A DNA stretch of 64,000 bases, taken from contig CAJJNV010000006.1 in NCBI GenBank assembly GCA_905193225.1, positions 18,481 through 82,480 of the forward strand. The letters run 5' to 3'. Below the pieces are notes generated by a model that had not been told where the DNA came from, did not search any database, and was given only the letters and a program-made list of their open reading frames with translations. Positions 27,810 through 36,474 of this stretch are shown piece after piece. The position numbers and the translations under genes were made by a program. Source of the stretch: an uncultured Oscillospiraceae bacterium (GTDB taxonomy: Bacteria; Bacillota; Clostridia; Oscillospirales; Acutalibacteraceae). Every line of letters begins with the position of its first letter. Positions within the stretch are counted from its first letter, which is position 1.

Positions 27810-28052
27810 ATGGCTGTTAAAATGAGACTTCGCCGTATGGGCGCAAAGAAGAGCCCCTTCTATCGTATAGTTGTGGCCGATTCCAGATATCCCCGTGACG
27901 GCAGATTTATCGAGGAGGTAGGATACTACAATCCTTCCAACGAAAAACCCGAAATCAAGATTGATGTTGAAAAGGCAAAGCAGTGGATCGCAAACGGCGC
28001 TCAGCCCACAGACACTGTTAAAAGTCTGCTTAAGAAAAACGGCGTTCTTTAA
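27810..28052 (+). CDS. rpsP: 30S ribosomal protein S16
   Basis: Small ribosomal protein, 80 residues. The start is ATG 27810 (MAVKMRLRRMGAKKSPFYRI) after AGGAGGTGA at 27797-27805; an upstream GTG is inside the ribosome site. The motifs VADSRYPRDGRFIEEVGYYN and the final SLLKKNGVL are canonical. It is followed by khpA, the conserved rpsP-khpA pair; a possible -10 box TATAAT lies at 27757-27762 without a good -35. Confidence 0.97.
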   Translation: MAVKMRLRRMGAKKSPFYRIVVADSRYPRDGRFIEEVGYYNPSNEKPEIKIDVEKAKQWIANGAQPTDTVKSLLKKNGVL

Positions 28053-28090
28053 TAGCGCCTTATTATGCCGCTTATGAGGAGGTGTGAACT

Positions 28091-28324
28091 ATGCAGGAGC
28101 TTCTTATTGCTATGGCACAGGGTCTCGTAGAATTCCCCGACCAGGTGACCGTTAACGTCGACGAAGCCGATGAGGAAGGTGTTGTCACCTATCATCTCCA
28201 TGTCGCCGAAAGCGATATGGGCCGCGTCATTGGTAAACAGGGCAGAATAGCCAAGGCTATCCGTACTGTTATGCGTGCAGCGGCAAGCCGCAACGACCAG
28301 AAGGTCGCGGTTGAAATCGACTGA
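28091..28324 (+). CDS. khpA: KH-domain RNA-binding protein KhpA (YlqC)
   Basis: The 77-residue protein is a single KH domain with the GxxG loop in VIGKQGRIAKAIRTVM. KhpA, usually with KhpB, binds many RNAs and affects cell-wall growth in Gram-positives. AGGAGGTG precedes the ATG. In relatives rimM, trmD and rplS follow; here a terminator ends the transcript at once, so that part of the operon is elsewhere. Confidence 0.95.
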   Translation: MQELLIAMAQGLVEFPDQVTVNVDEADEEGVVTYHLHVAESDMGRVIGKQGRIAKAIRTVMRAAASRNDQKVAVEID

Positions 28325-28341
28325 TAAAGTCGCAGATAGTT

Positions 28342-28376
28342 GAACGGGCTTGAATTTTCGAGTCCGTTCTTTTTTG
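28342..28376 (+). terminator. intrinsic terminator after khpA
   Basis: GAACGGGCTTGAA pairs with TTCGAGTCCGTTC (one G-T wobble) and is followed by TTTTTT. Confidence 0.92.
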
Positions 28377-28454
28377 CGTTTTTTTGAGGAAAATAGTGAG
28401 ACCTCCCTCATCGCTTTTCTTCCTTCAATGCACAAGTATAAAAGCTATAACTAA

Positions 28455-28520
28455 GCTCGTGGCGTCCGCTCTCGTCAATGCACGGCTTTGTTTAAACTTT
28501 TGGTCTTGTGTATTGACGGC
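28455..28520 (-). repeat. short interspersed repeat in khpA-LRR gap
   Basis: GCTCGTGGCGTCC, GTCAATGCACGGC and then TATTGACGGC at 28511 form a reversed version of the motif set seen at 25226 and 7376. The rest of the 358-base gap 28325-28682 holds the terminator, an AT-rich stretch and the LRR promoter. Confidence 0.5.
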
Positions 28521-28623
28521 AGGGTAAAAAAACGGAAAAGATGATACGGAAAGATGCAAAAGTGTGGGACAAATAATTTTTAAAAAGCAGGTCAGGAATA
28601 GTCGAAAAACCCTTGAAGGGATA

Positions 28624-28651
28624 TTGACAAAATTTGCAGGTGGAGTATAAT
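28624..28651 (+). promoter_or_regulatory. consensus promoter for the first LRR-dockerin gene
   Basis: TTGACA (28624-28629), 16 bases, TATAAT (28646-28651), 31 bases before the ATG. Confidence 0.9.
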
Positions 28652-28682
28652 GTAAAGTGTTGAAAATTTAAGGAGGATCTAT

Positions 28683-30788
28683 ATGAAAAAATTACTGTCT
28701 GTTTTGCTTGCCCTTTGCCTTGTGCTTGCGGCTGTTCCCGCGGCCGGCATTGTCGTCTCGGCCGACGAAACTTTCGGCGATTTCACCTATAATAAAACCT
28801 TCTCCGGCGTACTTGAAATAACCGGATATAAAGGCTCTTCTGCCGAAATCACCATTCCTTCTCAGATCGGCGACGAGGCCGTTACGGCTATCGGCGGAAA
28901 CGCCTTCAGAAACAATACCGCTATTACCTCGGTAGAAATTCCCTCCACAGTAAATACCATAGATTATAACGCCTTTCAGGGTTGCGAAGCCCTTAGATCC
29001 ATAACCGTTCCCGATAGCGTAACAAAGCTCGAAACATATGCATTTGACGGCTGCTCGGCGCTTAAAACCGTCGTCATCGGAAGCGGTCTTGCCAAAATCG
29101 ATTTCGGCGCTTTCAGAAACTGCATAAGCCTTGAAAAGGTCACTCTCGGCGCAAATGTCACCACCATAGACACGGCGTTTTCCGGCTGTACCGCCCTTTC
29201 GGAGATTGTTTGGAACGATAAGATCGAAACCATAGGCGACAGAGCATTTTCCGACTGTACCGCTCTCCGTTCTCTCTCGATTCCCGCAAGTGTTAAAACT
29301 ATCGGCTCCTCGGCTTTTTACGGCTGCACCGGCCTTAACAGTATAACTTTTGGAATAAATCTCGAAAAGATAGATGCAAACGCATTTGGCGGCTGCAAGG
29401 GCATAAAGGAGATAACCCTGCCCGACAGCCTTAAGACCCTTGAATACAACGCTTTTGAAGATTGCACAAGCCTTCGCACCGTGGATATCGGAAACGGTCT
29501 TTCGGCTATGGAAAACAATGTTTTTGACGGCTGTACCGCCCTTTCGGAAGTCACCTTCGGCGCAAACTTTGCCACGCTCGGTGAAAGAGCATTTAAAGAT
29601 TGCGTTGCGCTGACCAAGATAAACTGGGGCGAAAGCATTTCGGTCATCGGCGAAAGTGCATTTTCCGGTTGCAAGGGACTGAGAGCTCTTGACCTCCCCG
29701 CATCGGTCAAAACCATTGAGGATTATGCCTTTAACGGCGCCGACGGAATTACCGAGCTTACCCTTCCGGAAGGCCTTACCTCCATCGGAGTGGGCGCATT
29801 CCTCAGATGCTCAAGAATTCAGTCGGTAACCATTCCCGATACCGTCACCAAAATGGGTTATTCGGCATTTGAAGACTGTGAGGGTCTTAAAACCGTTACC
29901 ATCGGCACCGGTCTTACCGAAATTCCCGACTCGGTGTTTAAAAACTGCTCGGCTATCGAGAAAGCGGAAATCTCGGCAAGTGTCACAGCAGTAAAGCCTT
30001 ATGCCTTCTACGGCTGCGCCGCCGTAAAGACCCTTACCCTTAACGAGGGGCTGAGAATAATCGGGGACAATGCCTTTGACGGCTGCGCCGCAATCAGAGA
30101 GATCGTTATTCCGAACACCGTGACCGAAATCGGCGACTATGCTTTTAACGGAGCGTCTGCCGCAAAGAAGCTGACCCTCGGCAATTCCCTTACCAGCATC
30201 GGACAGGGCGCGTTCCTTTCCTGCGAAGGCCTTACACAGGTTGAAATTCCCGAAACCGTAACCAAAATCGAAAGCAGCGCCTTCGGCCGCACCGGCATTA
30301 CAACGGTCAAGATCCACGGAAACATCTATGATTTTGATGAGTATTCCTTCGACCGCTCACCCGTTTCGAGGGTGTCTATCGCCGAAGGGGTCGACCGCGT
30401 GACCCGCGATATGGTCATCGAAAAATCCACCCTTAAGAGTATGTATATTCCCGAAAGCGTTAATTTCATCGACGACGACGCCTTTGTCGGAACCACTGAT
30501 AAATTCTTTATTGCAGGCAAAAAAGGCTCTTACGCCGAGAATTTTGCCAAGGAGCACGGAATCCGCTTTGTGGACGGCGAACAGCTGAGCGGCGACGTTG
30601 ACGCAAGCGGCGACGTTACCGCTACCGACGCACTGTGGGCGCTTCAGGCATATGTCGGCTCAAGACAGCTTGACGATGCAGCCTTTACGGCCGCCGATGT
30701 TAACCTGGACGGACAGGTCAACACCTCCGATGCACTGGCAATTCTTCAGTATGCGGTTAAGCTCCGCGACACGCTGCCCATTGCATAA
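28683..30788 (+). CDS. Secreted BspA-like leucine-rich repeat protein with C-terminal type I dockerin
   Basis: The 701-residue exported protein begins with a signal peptide (residues 1-26, MKKLLSVLLALCLVLAAVPA). About 20 repeats of 23 residues follow (pattern I..NAF..C..L..V.IP..V..I), the LRR_5/BspA type used for surface adhesion. The C-terminus (about 637-701) is a two-part dockerin: GDVDASGDVTATDALWALQ and DVNLDGQVNTSDALAILQ, with Ca-binding Asp positions, so it may dock onto a cohesin-bearing scaffold. No cohesin is in the window. A close partner is encoded at 54377. It has its own promoter and terminator. Confidence 0.93.
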   Translation: MKKLLSVLLALCLVLAAVPAAGIVVSADETFGDFTYNKTFSGVLEITGYKGSSAEITIPSQIGDEAVTAIGGNAFRNNTAITSVEIPSTVNTIDYNAFQGCEALRSITVPDSVTKLETYAFDGCSALKTVVIGSGLAKIDFGAFRNCISLEKVTLGANVTTIDTAFSGCTALSEIVWNDKIETIGDRAFSDCTALRSLSIPASVKTIGSSAFYGCTGLNSITFGINLEKIDANAFGGCKGIKEITLPDSLKTLEYNAFEDCTSLRTVDIGNGLSAMENNVFDGCTALSEVTFGANFATLGERAFKDCVALTKINWGESISVIGESAFSGCKGLRALDLPASVKTIEDYAFNGADGITELTLPEGLTSIGVGAFLRCSRIQSVTIPDTVTKMGYSAFEDCEGLKTVTIGTGLTEIPDSVFKNCSAIEKAEISASVTAVKPYAFYGCAAVKTLTLNEGLRIIGDNAFDGCAAIREIVIPNTVTEIGDYAFNGASAAKKLTLGNSLTSIGQGAFLSCEGLTQVEIPETVTKIESSAFGRTGITTVKIHGNIYDFDEYSFDRSPVSRVSIAEGVDRVTRDMVIEKSTLKSMYIPESVNFIDDDAFVGTTDKFFIAGKKGSYAENFAKEHGIRFVDGEQLSGDVDASGDVTATDALWALQAYVGSRQLDDAAFTAADVNLDGQVNTSDALAILQYAVKLRDTLPIA

Positions 30789-30870
30789 AATTCTGAAATC
30801 ATCGGAAAAAACAGACTGTACGATTTGACTTTTTGTTGCTAAAAGGTATGTTTAACGATTGAATTGTTTA

Positions 30871-30908
30871 CTGCCGAAAGGTTGGCAGAAAATTGATCGT
30901 TTTCTGCC
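30871..30908 (+). other. two mutually exclusive hairpins after the LRR gene
   Basis: CTGCC (30871-30875) can pair with GGCAG (30884-30888), but the same GGCAG within GGCAGAAAA (30884-30892) can instead pair perfectly with TTTTCTGCC (30900-30908). The two folds exclude each other. They lie 80 bases after the stop and just before the terminator, perhaps setting 3' end stability. Confidence 0.5.
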
Positions 30909-30930
30909 GATGAAATGTGCATAATAATTA

Positions 30931-30960
30931 AACCGCCTCGGTAAATCGGGGCGGTTTTTT
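30931..30960 (+). terminator. intrinsic terminator after first LRR-dockerin gene
   Basis: ACCGCCTCG pairs with CGGGGCGGT around GTAAAT and is followed by TTTTT. Confidence 0.92.
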
Positions 30961-31064
30961 GCGTGGGTTGAAAATTGAAAACGTGTAGACGGCAGGGAAG
31001 CGGTGGGGAAAGTTTACAGAGATGCCTGCGGGAAATGTGTTCATTGACGGTGGTTTTTTACTGC

Positions 31065-31988
31065 TTATTCTACCGTCACGGTGATGTCAAACTTAAAGCT
31101 TTGGCCGGCGGGAATTTTAAAATCTATGCCTCGCTCGATAGCCGTCTCCGGCTTGTCGAAGGGGGATGTGGCAATCTCCATTGCTATGTTATACATCTCC
31201 TTAAATCGGCCGTTGTTGACCCATACGCCGATGTAGGGCAGCTTTTCCTTGTCAAACCGCAGTGTAACCGCTTTGCCCACCGACGGAACAAAATATCCCA
31301 CCTTGCCTTCGCTCAATTTATCGAGATAAAAGAACTTATAAGCGTTGGCGCTTTTGCTGTATTCTCCCGAGCAAAGGGCAGCCATTGGAACCGCAAAAAC
31401 ATCGTTGCGCTTGCCATACTGTCCATCCTCGTCAAACATAATCTCGCCCTTGTCGCCGTCCTCAAAGGGCGTGACGGCATATCCTCCCTTTTCGGCCGCC
31501 GCCATAAAATGAGCCGCCCACATACAGCGGAAATCATCGCTGCCGGTGTTGGTTATTTCGTAGCTTATCTTAACGCCGCCGTTTTCGCCCTCGGTTATGG
31601 TCTTTTTGTAGTCGTAATTAAGGCTTTGTGAGTGATAAAATGTCGAAAATCCGTCTTCTGACATTTCGACCTTGTGAGCTACGCGGCATACCTCACCGTG
31701 GCAGGGATATTCGATACCCTTTCTTTCTCCCTCATCAAAGGTCATAGGATCGATTGTGGGGAACATATCGTCGCAGCCCGACACATCGCCCTCCACATAG
31801 CTTCCGCCTAAAAACTGGGGCTTGAAGAAGTGGTCGGGATCGAGTGCCAAAAACTCCTTATCGCTTTGTTTGTCGACGATGGATTGCAGGCGGCATCCGT
31901 TTTCGGGCAGGAATTTGAGCCTTATGCTGTTGGTTTCACATTCAAGGGCAGGGATGCCTTTATATGTTGTTTTGCTGATGGTCATCAT
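31065..31988 (-). CDS. Aldose 1-epimerase-like (galactose mutarotase superfamily) protein
   Basis: The 307-residue cytoplasmic protein has the mutarotase beta-sandwich pattern. LKFLPENGCRLQSIVD matches the N-terminal strand, IEYPCHGEVCR carries a candidate acid His, WAAHF carries another His, and NIAMEIATSPFDKPETAIERG with PAGQSFKFDITVTV is typical of the C-terminus. It would interconvert anomers of a sugar, but the substrate is unknown. The ATG at 31988 follows AAGGAG; an upstream 54-codon extension over AT/TG-rich sequence has no support. A CATTGACGG repeat (31042) lies just past its stop. Confidence 0.8.
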   Translation of the reverse strand: MMTISKTTYKGIPALECETNSIRLKFLPENGCRLQSIVDKQSDKEFLALDPDHFFKPQFLGGSYVEGDVSGCDDMFPTIDPMTFDEGERKGIEYPCHGEVCRVAHKVEMSEDGFSTFYHSQSLNYDYKKTITEGENGGVKISYEITNTGSDDFRCMWAAHFMAAAEKGGYAVTPFEDGDKGEIMFDEDGQYGKRNDVFAVPMAALCSGEYSKSANAYKFFYLDKLSEGKVGYFVPSVGKAVTLRFDKEKLPYIGVWVNNGRFKEMYNIAMEIATSPFDKPETAIERGIDFKIPAGQSFKFDITVTVE

Positions 31989-32178
31989 AGTGTATTTTCT
32001 CCTTTTTGATAAGGTTTTTGATAGGATTTTTTGCAGCGCAGATGTGTTGTCGTGCAGACGTGCCGCTGCGTTATTGTATTTGTGCGATGCTGCAATGATG
32101 TGTGATGCACCGATGTATTGTTGTATGACTGTGCTGCCGTGCAATGACAAGCTGCATTGATGAAATTTTGATGAATGC

Positions 32179-34218
32179 TCAGCTTATGCTGCCTCCGGCC
32201 CTCTCGTCAAACAGCTTTTGAATTTTCCTTTTAAGCTCCCTGTGGACGGGATCGGACAGATCGGGGTCGGTCTTTATAAGATCCTTTGCCGCCTTGGCCG
32301 ACATCTTAACAAGCTCGGTATCGGTGGCAAGATCGGCAATTTTGAAAAGGGGAAGGCCGTGCTGCCGCGATCCGAAAAAGTCGCCGGGGCCTCGCATTTT
32401 CAGATCCTCGTCGGCTATTTTAAAGCCGTCGCAGGTGTTTTTCATAATTTCCATACGCCGCTTTGAATTGTCGCTTTTGGCGTCGCTTATAAGAATGCAG
32501 GTGGATTTAAAGCTGCCGCGTCCCACTCGTCCTCTTAACTGATGGAGTTGGGAAAGGCCGAAACGGTCGGCGTTTTCGATTATCATAATGGCGGCGTTTG
32601 GTACGTCCACTCCCACTTCAACCACCGTTGTGGCCACAAGCAGTTGAATTTTCCCGCTTGCAAAATCGGTCATAACCGCGTCCTTGTCCTTGGGCTTCAT
32701 CTTTCCGTGGAGCAGTCCGAGACGGTAGCCGACAAAATCCTCTTTGCAAAGCTGTTCATAGGTCTTTTCGGCCGAGGCAACGGCGTCGTTTTCACCCTCC
32801 TCAACAAGAGGACAGATTATATATCCCTGCTTTCCGACATCGAGGTGCTTTTTAACATAATTGCAGGCACGGGAATGCAGCGCCGAGGAAACGGCATACG
32901 TCTCGATGGGCGTGCGGCCGGGGGGCATTTCATCAAGCACCGAAAGGTCGAGATCGCCGTAAATTATCAGCGAAAGACTTCGCGGAATGGGGGTGGCCGA
33001 CATAACAAGAAGGTGAGGATTCCGGCCCTTTTCGGTTAAGGTGGCCCGCTGATTAACGCCGAAACGGTGCTGCTCGTCGGTGACGCACAGGCCGAGCTTT
33101 TTAAACTCAACCTTTTGTTCGATTAGGGCGTGGGTGCCGATCAGCAGGTCAATTTTTCCCTCTTTCAGCGAGCGGTATATTTCGTTTTTCTGTTTTACGG
33201 TCAACGATCCGGTCAGAAGTGCAATGTTCATATCATCGCCGATAAGCTTTTTAAGCGAAGCAAAGTGCTGACCTGCCAGTATCTCGGTTGGAGCCATAAA
33301 TGCAGTCTGCCAGCCGTTTTTGACGGCACTATACAGGGCGCAGGCAGCCACTGCCGTTTTTCCCGAGCCGACATCGCCCTGCAAAAGCCGCCGCATTGGC
33401 ACGTCTTTTTTCATATCGCCGGCAATTTCCTCTGCCGCCCGTTTTTGAGCACCAGTGGGGGAGAAGGGCAGCTTTTTGAAAAAGTCGGTGCAATAATCAT
33501 CTTTCATTTGTACGGCAGTTTTGGCGCGCTCGCTTTTACGAAGGGTCAGCATACCCAGCGAAAAGGTTAAAAGCTCACCGAAAATCAGCCGTCGTTTTGC
33601 AACCTCAATGTCGTTGCAATTTTCGGGGAAATTTATCTTTAAAAGTGCCTCTTTAAGGTCGATGAGGCCATAGGTTTTCAGAATGTGTGAAGGAATGGGG
33701 TCGGTTATTTTATCTCCCAGAAGGTCAAGAGCGTTTTTGATGCACCTTGAAATGCTTTTTGAGGTTATGCCTGCGGTCTGAGGATAGACGGCGTGCATTG
33801 TGTTTTGTCCGTCTGGAAAAATCTCGGGAGAAAGCATCTCTCTGATAAAAAAATCGCCTCCGACCTTGCCGTAGAAAAGGTATGTCTCGCCGGTCTTTAA
33901 GGCCTTGGCGGCATAAACGTTGTTGAAAATAACGATTTTAAAGGGCACGTCGTCGGATTTTGCCGAAAATGTGTATACCTTTGTTCCGCCCGATGAAATC
34001 TTGACATCCGGGCCGAAGGTGACCTTTGCGCGGATGCAGCATTTTTCGTCATAAGGGGCGTTTTTGACGGGGGTAATGACCGTGAGATCCTCATATGCCC
34101 GGGGATAGAGGCACAGAAGATCGGAAACGGTGTACACCGACAGCTTGGAAAAAAGTATGGCCCGCTTTTCGCCAACGCCCTTTAAAAATCGGATGTCGCT
34201 TTTAGGTGTCAGCTCCAT
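32179..34218 (-). CDS. recG: ATP-dependent DNA helicase RecG
   Basis: Branch-migration helicase rescuing stalled forks. It has 679 residues: N-terminal wedge OB domain, Walker A GDVGSGKTAVAACAL, DEQHRFG box, MSATPIPRSLSL, and HQLRGRVGRGSF in the second motor domain. The ATG at 34218 (MELTPKSDIRFLKGVGEKRA) lies seven bases after AAAGGAGG. A longer in-frame reading runs upstream through the MITE copy, but that is repeat sequence, not gene. The MITE separates recG from tatD on the same strand. Confidence 0.96.
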   Translation of the reverse strand: MELTPKSDIRFLKGVGEKRAILFSKLSVYTVSDLLCLYPRAYEDLTVITPVKNAPYDEKCCIRAKVTFGPDVKISSGGTKVYTFSAKSDDVPFKIVIFNNVYAAKALKTGETYLFYGKVGGDFFIREMLSPEIFPDGQNTMHAVYPQTAGITSKSISRCIKNALDLLGDKITDPIPSHILKTYGLIDLKEALLKINFPENCNDIEVAKRRLIFGELLTFSLGMLTLRKSERAKTAVQMKDDYCTDFFKKLPFSPTGAQKRAAEEIAGDMKKDVPMRRLLQGDVGSGKTAVAACALYSAVKNGWQTAFMAPTEILAGQHFASLKKLIGDDMNIALLTGSLTVKQKNEIYRSLKEGKIDLLIGTHALIEQKVEFKKLGLCVTDEQHRFGVNQRATLTEKGRNPHLLVMSATPIPRSLSLIIYGDLDLSVLDEMPPGRTPIETYAVSSALHSRACNYVKKHLDVGKQGYIICPLVEEGENDAVASAEKTYEQLCKEDFVGYRLGLLHGKMKPKDKDAVMTDFASGKIQLLVATTVVEVGVDVPNAAIMIIENADRFGLSQLHQLRGRVGRGSFKSTCILISDAKSDNSKRRMEIMKNTCDGFKIADEDLKMRGPGDFFGSRQHGLPLFKIADLATDTELVKMSAKAAKDLIKTDPDLSDPVHRELKRKIQKLFDERAGGSIS

Positions 34219-34236
34219 TTCTATGCCTCCTTTGCT

Positions 34237-34511
34237 TAACCATAGCGCACACATACGAACACGATTTTGACGGAGAAAAATCCCCACATACTGCGTTAAA
34301 ATGCTCGTTAATCCGACAGGATAAACTGCGCTTTTGCCTTGTCTGTGAGCATTTTTCTTGCCGACAAAATTCTTCGACCTGAAATGAGGGTAGTAATGAG
34401 GGATTTTCGGTGCGGAGGAGTTCATAAGGCTAACGCCTATGGGCGACGACAAGCCGAAAAGCACCATTAATAGGCCATTTCAGGCGTGTTCGGATATGTG
34501 CGTTATGGTTA
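34237..34511 (-). mobile_element. 275-bp MITE-like element, copy 2 (inverted relative to copy 1)
   Basis: It has the same length and TIRs as copy 1 and about 94% identity. It is inserted four bases upstream of the recG ribosome site, flanked by TA on both sides. Left tip TAACCATAGCGCACA and right tip GTGCGTTATGGTTA differ slightly. An open frame across it continues in frame into recG. Confidence 0.92.
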
Positions 34512-34596
34512 GACGGTTTATTTTAACGGATGAATTGTTGATTTATATGAATCGTGTGAGTGAGAGGGGGTGTGTTTTTAAAACGGAAAAGTACTC

Positions 34597-35352
34597 TTAC
34601 TCGATTCCGAAAAGGACTTTGGCGTTTCTCTCGGATGCATTTATAATTTCTTCAGACGAAACGCCTCTCACCTCGGCAATTTTTTCTGCTACGTATTTTA
34701 TCATTGTTGAATCGCACCGCTTCCCTCTGAAGGGAACGGGACTCATATACGGAGCGTCGGTTTCGAGCAGCAGTCGGTCAAGAGGCACCGCTTTTGCCGC
34801 TTCAATCGGCACACGGGCATTTTTAAATGTCACCGCTCCGCCGAGACCGATGTACATACCGAGTTTCAGTATTTCCTTCATGGTTTCAACGCTGCCAGAA
34901 AAGCAGTGTATGACCCCTCTCGGCTTTGTGCGCCGCAGGATGTCCACCGTGTCGCCGTGAGCCTCGCGATCGTGGACGATTATCGGCAGCGACAGCTCGT
35001 TTGCAAGCTCTGTTTGCCGTTCAAACTCCCGTTTCTGTATGGCCCGGTCAACCCCTTCATAGTGGTACTCAAGGCCGATCTCGCCGATGGCAACAACCTT
35101 TTTGCGAGCGGCAAGGGCCTTTAAGACGTCAAGGTCGACAGTATCGACTATGTCCTCGGGATATACCCCCACCGAGGCATATATGTTGTCATATTTTTCG
35201 GCAATGGCGATGGCCCGCTTGCTGCTTTGGAGATTGGTTCCGCATGTGATCGCACCGCAAACTCCCTTTTCTTTAAAAACCCGATTAAAAAGGTCGTCTA
35301 AGTCGCCGTCAAAGCGGCTGTCGTCGTAATGAGCGTGACTGTCGAAAATCAT
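34597..35352 (-). CDS. tatD: TatD-family metal-dependent DNase
   Basis: TIM-barrel hydrolase with exonuclease activity on DNA in DNA repair or turnover, 251 residues. Metal ligands are visible: FDSHAHYDD (two His), GEIGLEYHYEG (Glu), IIVHDREAH (His), GVIHCFSGS (His) and LLETDAPYMSP (Asp). The ribosome site is weak (AAGGCTT). It lies upstream of recG on the same strand, with the MITE between. Confidence 0.95.
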   Translation of the reverse strand: MIFDSHAHYDDSRFDGDLDDLFNRVFKEKGVCGAITCGTNLQSSKRAIAIAEKYDNIYASVGVYPEDIVDTVDLDVLKALAARKKVVAIGEIGLEYHYEGVDRAIQKREFERQTELANELSLPIIVHDREAHGDTVDILRRTKPRGVIHCFSGSVETMKEILKLGMYIGLGGAVTFKNARVPIEAAKAVPLDRLLLETDAPYMSPVPFRGKRCDSTMIKYVAEKIAEVRGVSSEEIINASERNAKVLFGIE

Positions 35353-35553
35353 TTTAAATTAAGCCTTCTTTTCTCAAAAAGCAGGGCGTACCTTCAAAAA
35401 CAGGCCTGCATAACTTTTTATATTACATATCGCCGCAGCCTGCATATAATCGCCGCCGTTCTGCAGTATTCAATGCACCGCCGAAAAAATCGGCGCCGCC
35501 CTATCAAGTTAAATCTTACATATTATTATAGTGTACCTTTGCGGGATTTTCAA

Positions 35554-35590
35554 GAAAAAAATTGCCCCGCGAAATAAATCACGGGACAAA
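35554..35590 (-). terminator. intrinsic terminator after the CofE-like gene
   Basis: On the minus strand TTGTCCCGTG pairs with CGCGGGGCAA (two G-T wobbles) and runs into TTTTTTT. The region 35353-35553 between tatD and this site holds no recognised feature. Confidence 0.85.
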
Positions 35591-35594
35591 TTTC

Positions 35595-36329
35595 TTATTT
35601 CTTTTCTCTGCAAATGATGAAGGGGGTAAGCTCATCCGACTGGCCGGCGGGATTGTCGGCGATCATTCCGATAAGGGTCTTGTCGGGCACGCTTTTAAGC
35701 TGATCGCATTTTGCAAATATCTCGATGCTCAGGTCGTTTGCGTCCACTATCATCGACTTGACGCCGCATTTTTCGTATATATCGTTAACCAGTTTATCCG
35801 GCTCCTTGGGATTTAAAATTGCAAGGTCGTGATAAATGTCGAAGGAAGAGCCCATGTAAAAACCGTCGATTCCGTCGATTCCGTGGCCCGCCACCTTATA
35901 GAAAACGCCCTTTTTACCGAAAAGCTTGGTTACGGCCGAGCAAACGGTAGCAAGAAGTATTCTCGGCAGACCTGCAATGTTAATGGCAAGCTGCAGCTTA
36001 TAAGGCTCATCCATTCCGATTCCGTGGGATGAATGCATTGCAAATTTTGAAAGGAATTTTGCCCAAAAGCCAAGCTTTACGTCCTTTTTCTCAACCGTGT
36101 TGTTTTGGCACATGGACATTATTTTTTCGCCGATGGAAAGCACGTCACCCTCCTCATAAAGAGGTACGACATATTTTTTGATAAGCTCGATGTAGTCCTC
36201 GCCCCGCTGCACAAAGTGGGTCTGGACGGCCAGTCTCTCGTAGGTTTTTCCGGCCGATTCGATTTCCGGGCGGATAAAGTATATTATACCGTCTTTTTCT
36301 CTGCGGGTTTCTTCACTGTTTCTGAACAT
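35595..36329 (-). CDS. Coenzyme F420-0:L-glutamate ligase-like (CofE-type) protein
   Basis: The 244-residue protein shows the opening VQTHFVQRGEDYIELIKKYV, then EEGDVLSIGEKIMSMCQ, and KSMIVDANDLSIEIFAKCD near the end, which resemble the GDxLxIxxKIxS and DANDL parts of the COG1478 ligase group. Clostridia do not make F420, so the real substrate is probably different. A hydrophobic patch (LPRILLATVCSAVTK) is central. Its own promoter overlaps the end of nudF; the leader carries a GTGCCGC/GCGGCAC hairpin (about 36382-36415). Confidence 0.55.
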   Translation of the reverse strand: MFRNSEETRREKDGIIYFIRPEIESAGKTYERLAVQTHFVQRGEDYIELIKKYVVPLYEEGDVLSIGEKIMSMCQNNTVEKKDVKLGFWAKFLSKFAMHSSHGIGMDEPYKLQLAINIAGLPRILLATVCSAVTKLFGKKGVFYKVAGHGIDGIDGFYMGSSFDIYHDLAILNPKEPDKLVNDIYEKCGVKSMIVDANDLSIEIFAKCDQLKSVPDKTLIGMIADNPAGQSDELTPFIICREKK

Positions 36330-36445
36330 TTCTTTTCACAACTTTCCGAAAGTTTTGTTTTAAGGTTTTAATGGAGTTATGCTGTGCCGCCGTTCTGCTG
36401 TTTATTATGCGGCACGGCCATTCCGATGTATACGCTTTTCAAGTT

Positions 36446-36474
36446 ATTATATAACCTCTTTAAGGGTTAGTCAA
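36446..36474 (-). promoter_or_regulatory. promoter for the CofE-like gene overlapping the nudF stop
   Basis: On the minus strand TTGACT (36474-36469), 17 bases, TATAAT (36451-36446). The -35 box contains the last codons and stop of nudF. Confidence 0.8.

Noticed and set aside
31989..32178. Upstream extension of the mutarotase-like gene to 32150
   Set aside because: The extra 54 codons cover TG/CA-rich sequence with no ribosome site, while AAGGAG fits the ATG at 31988.
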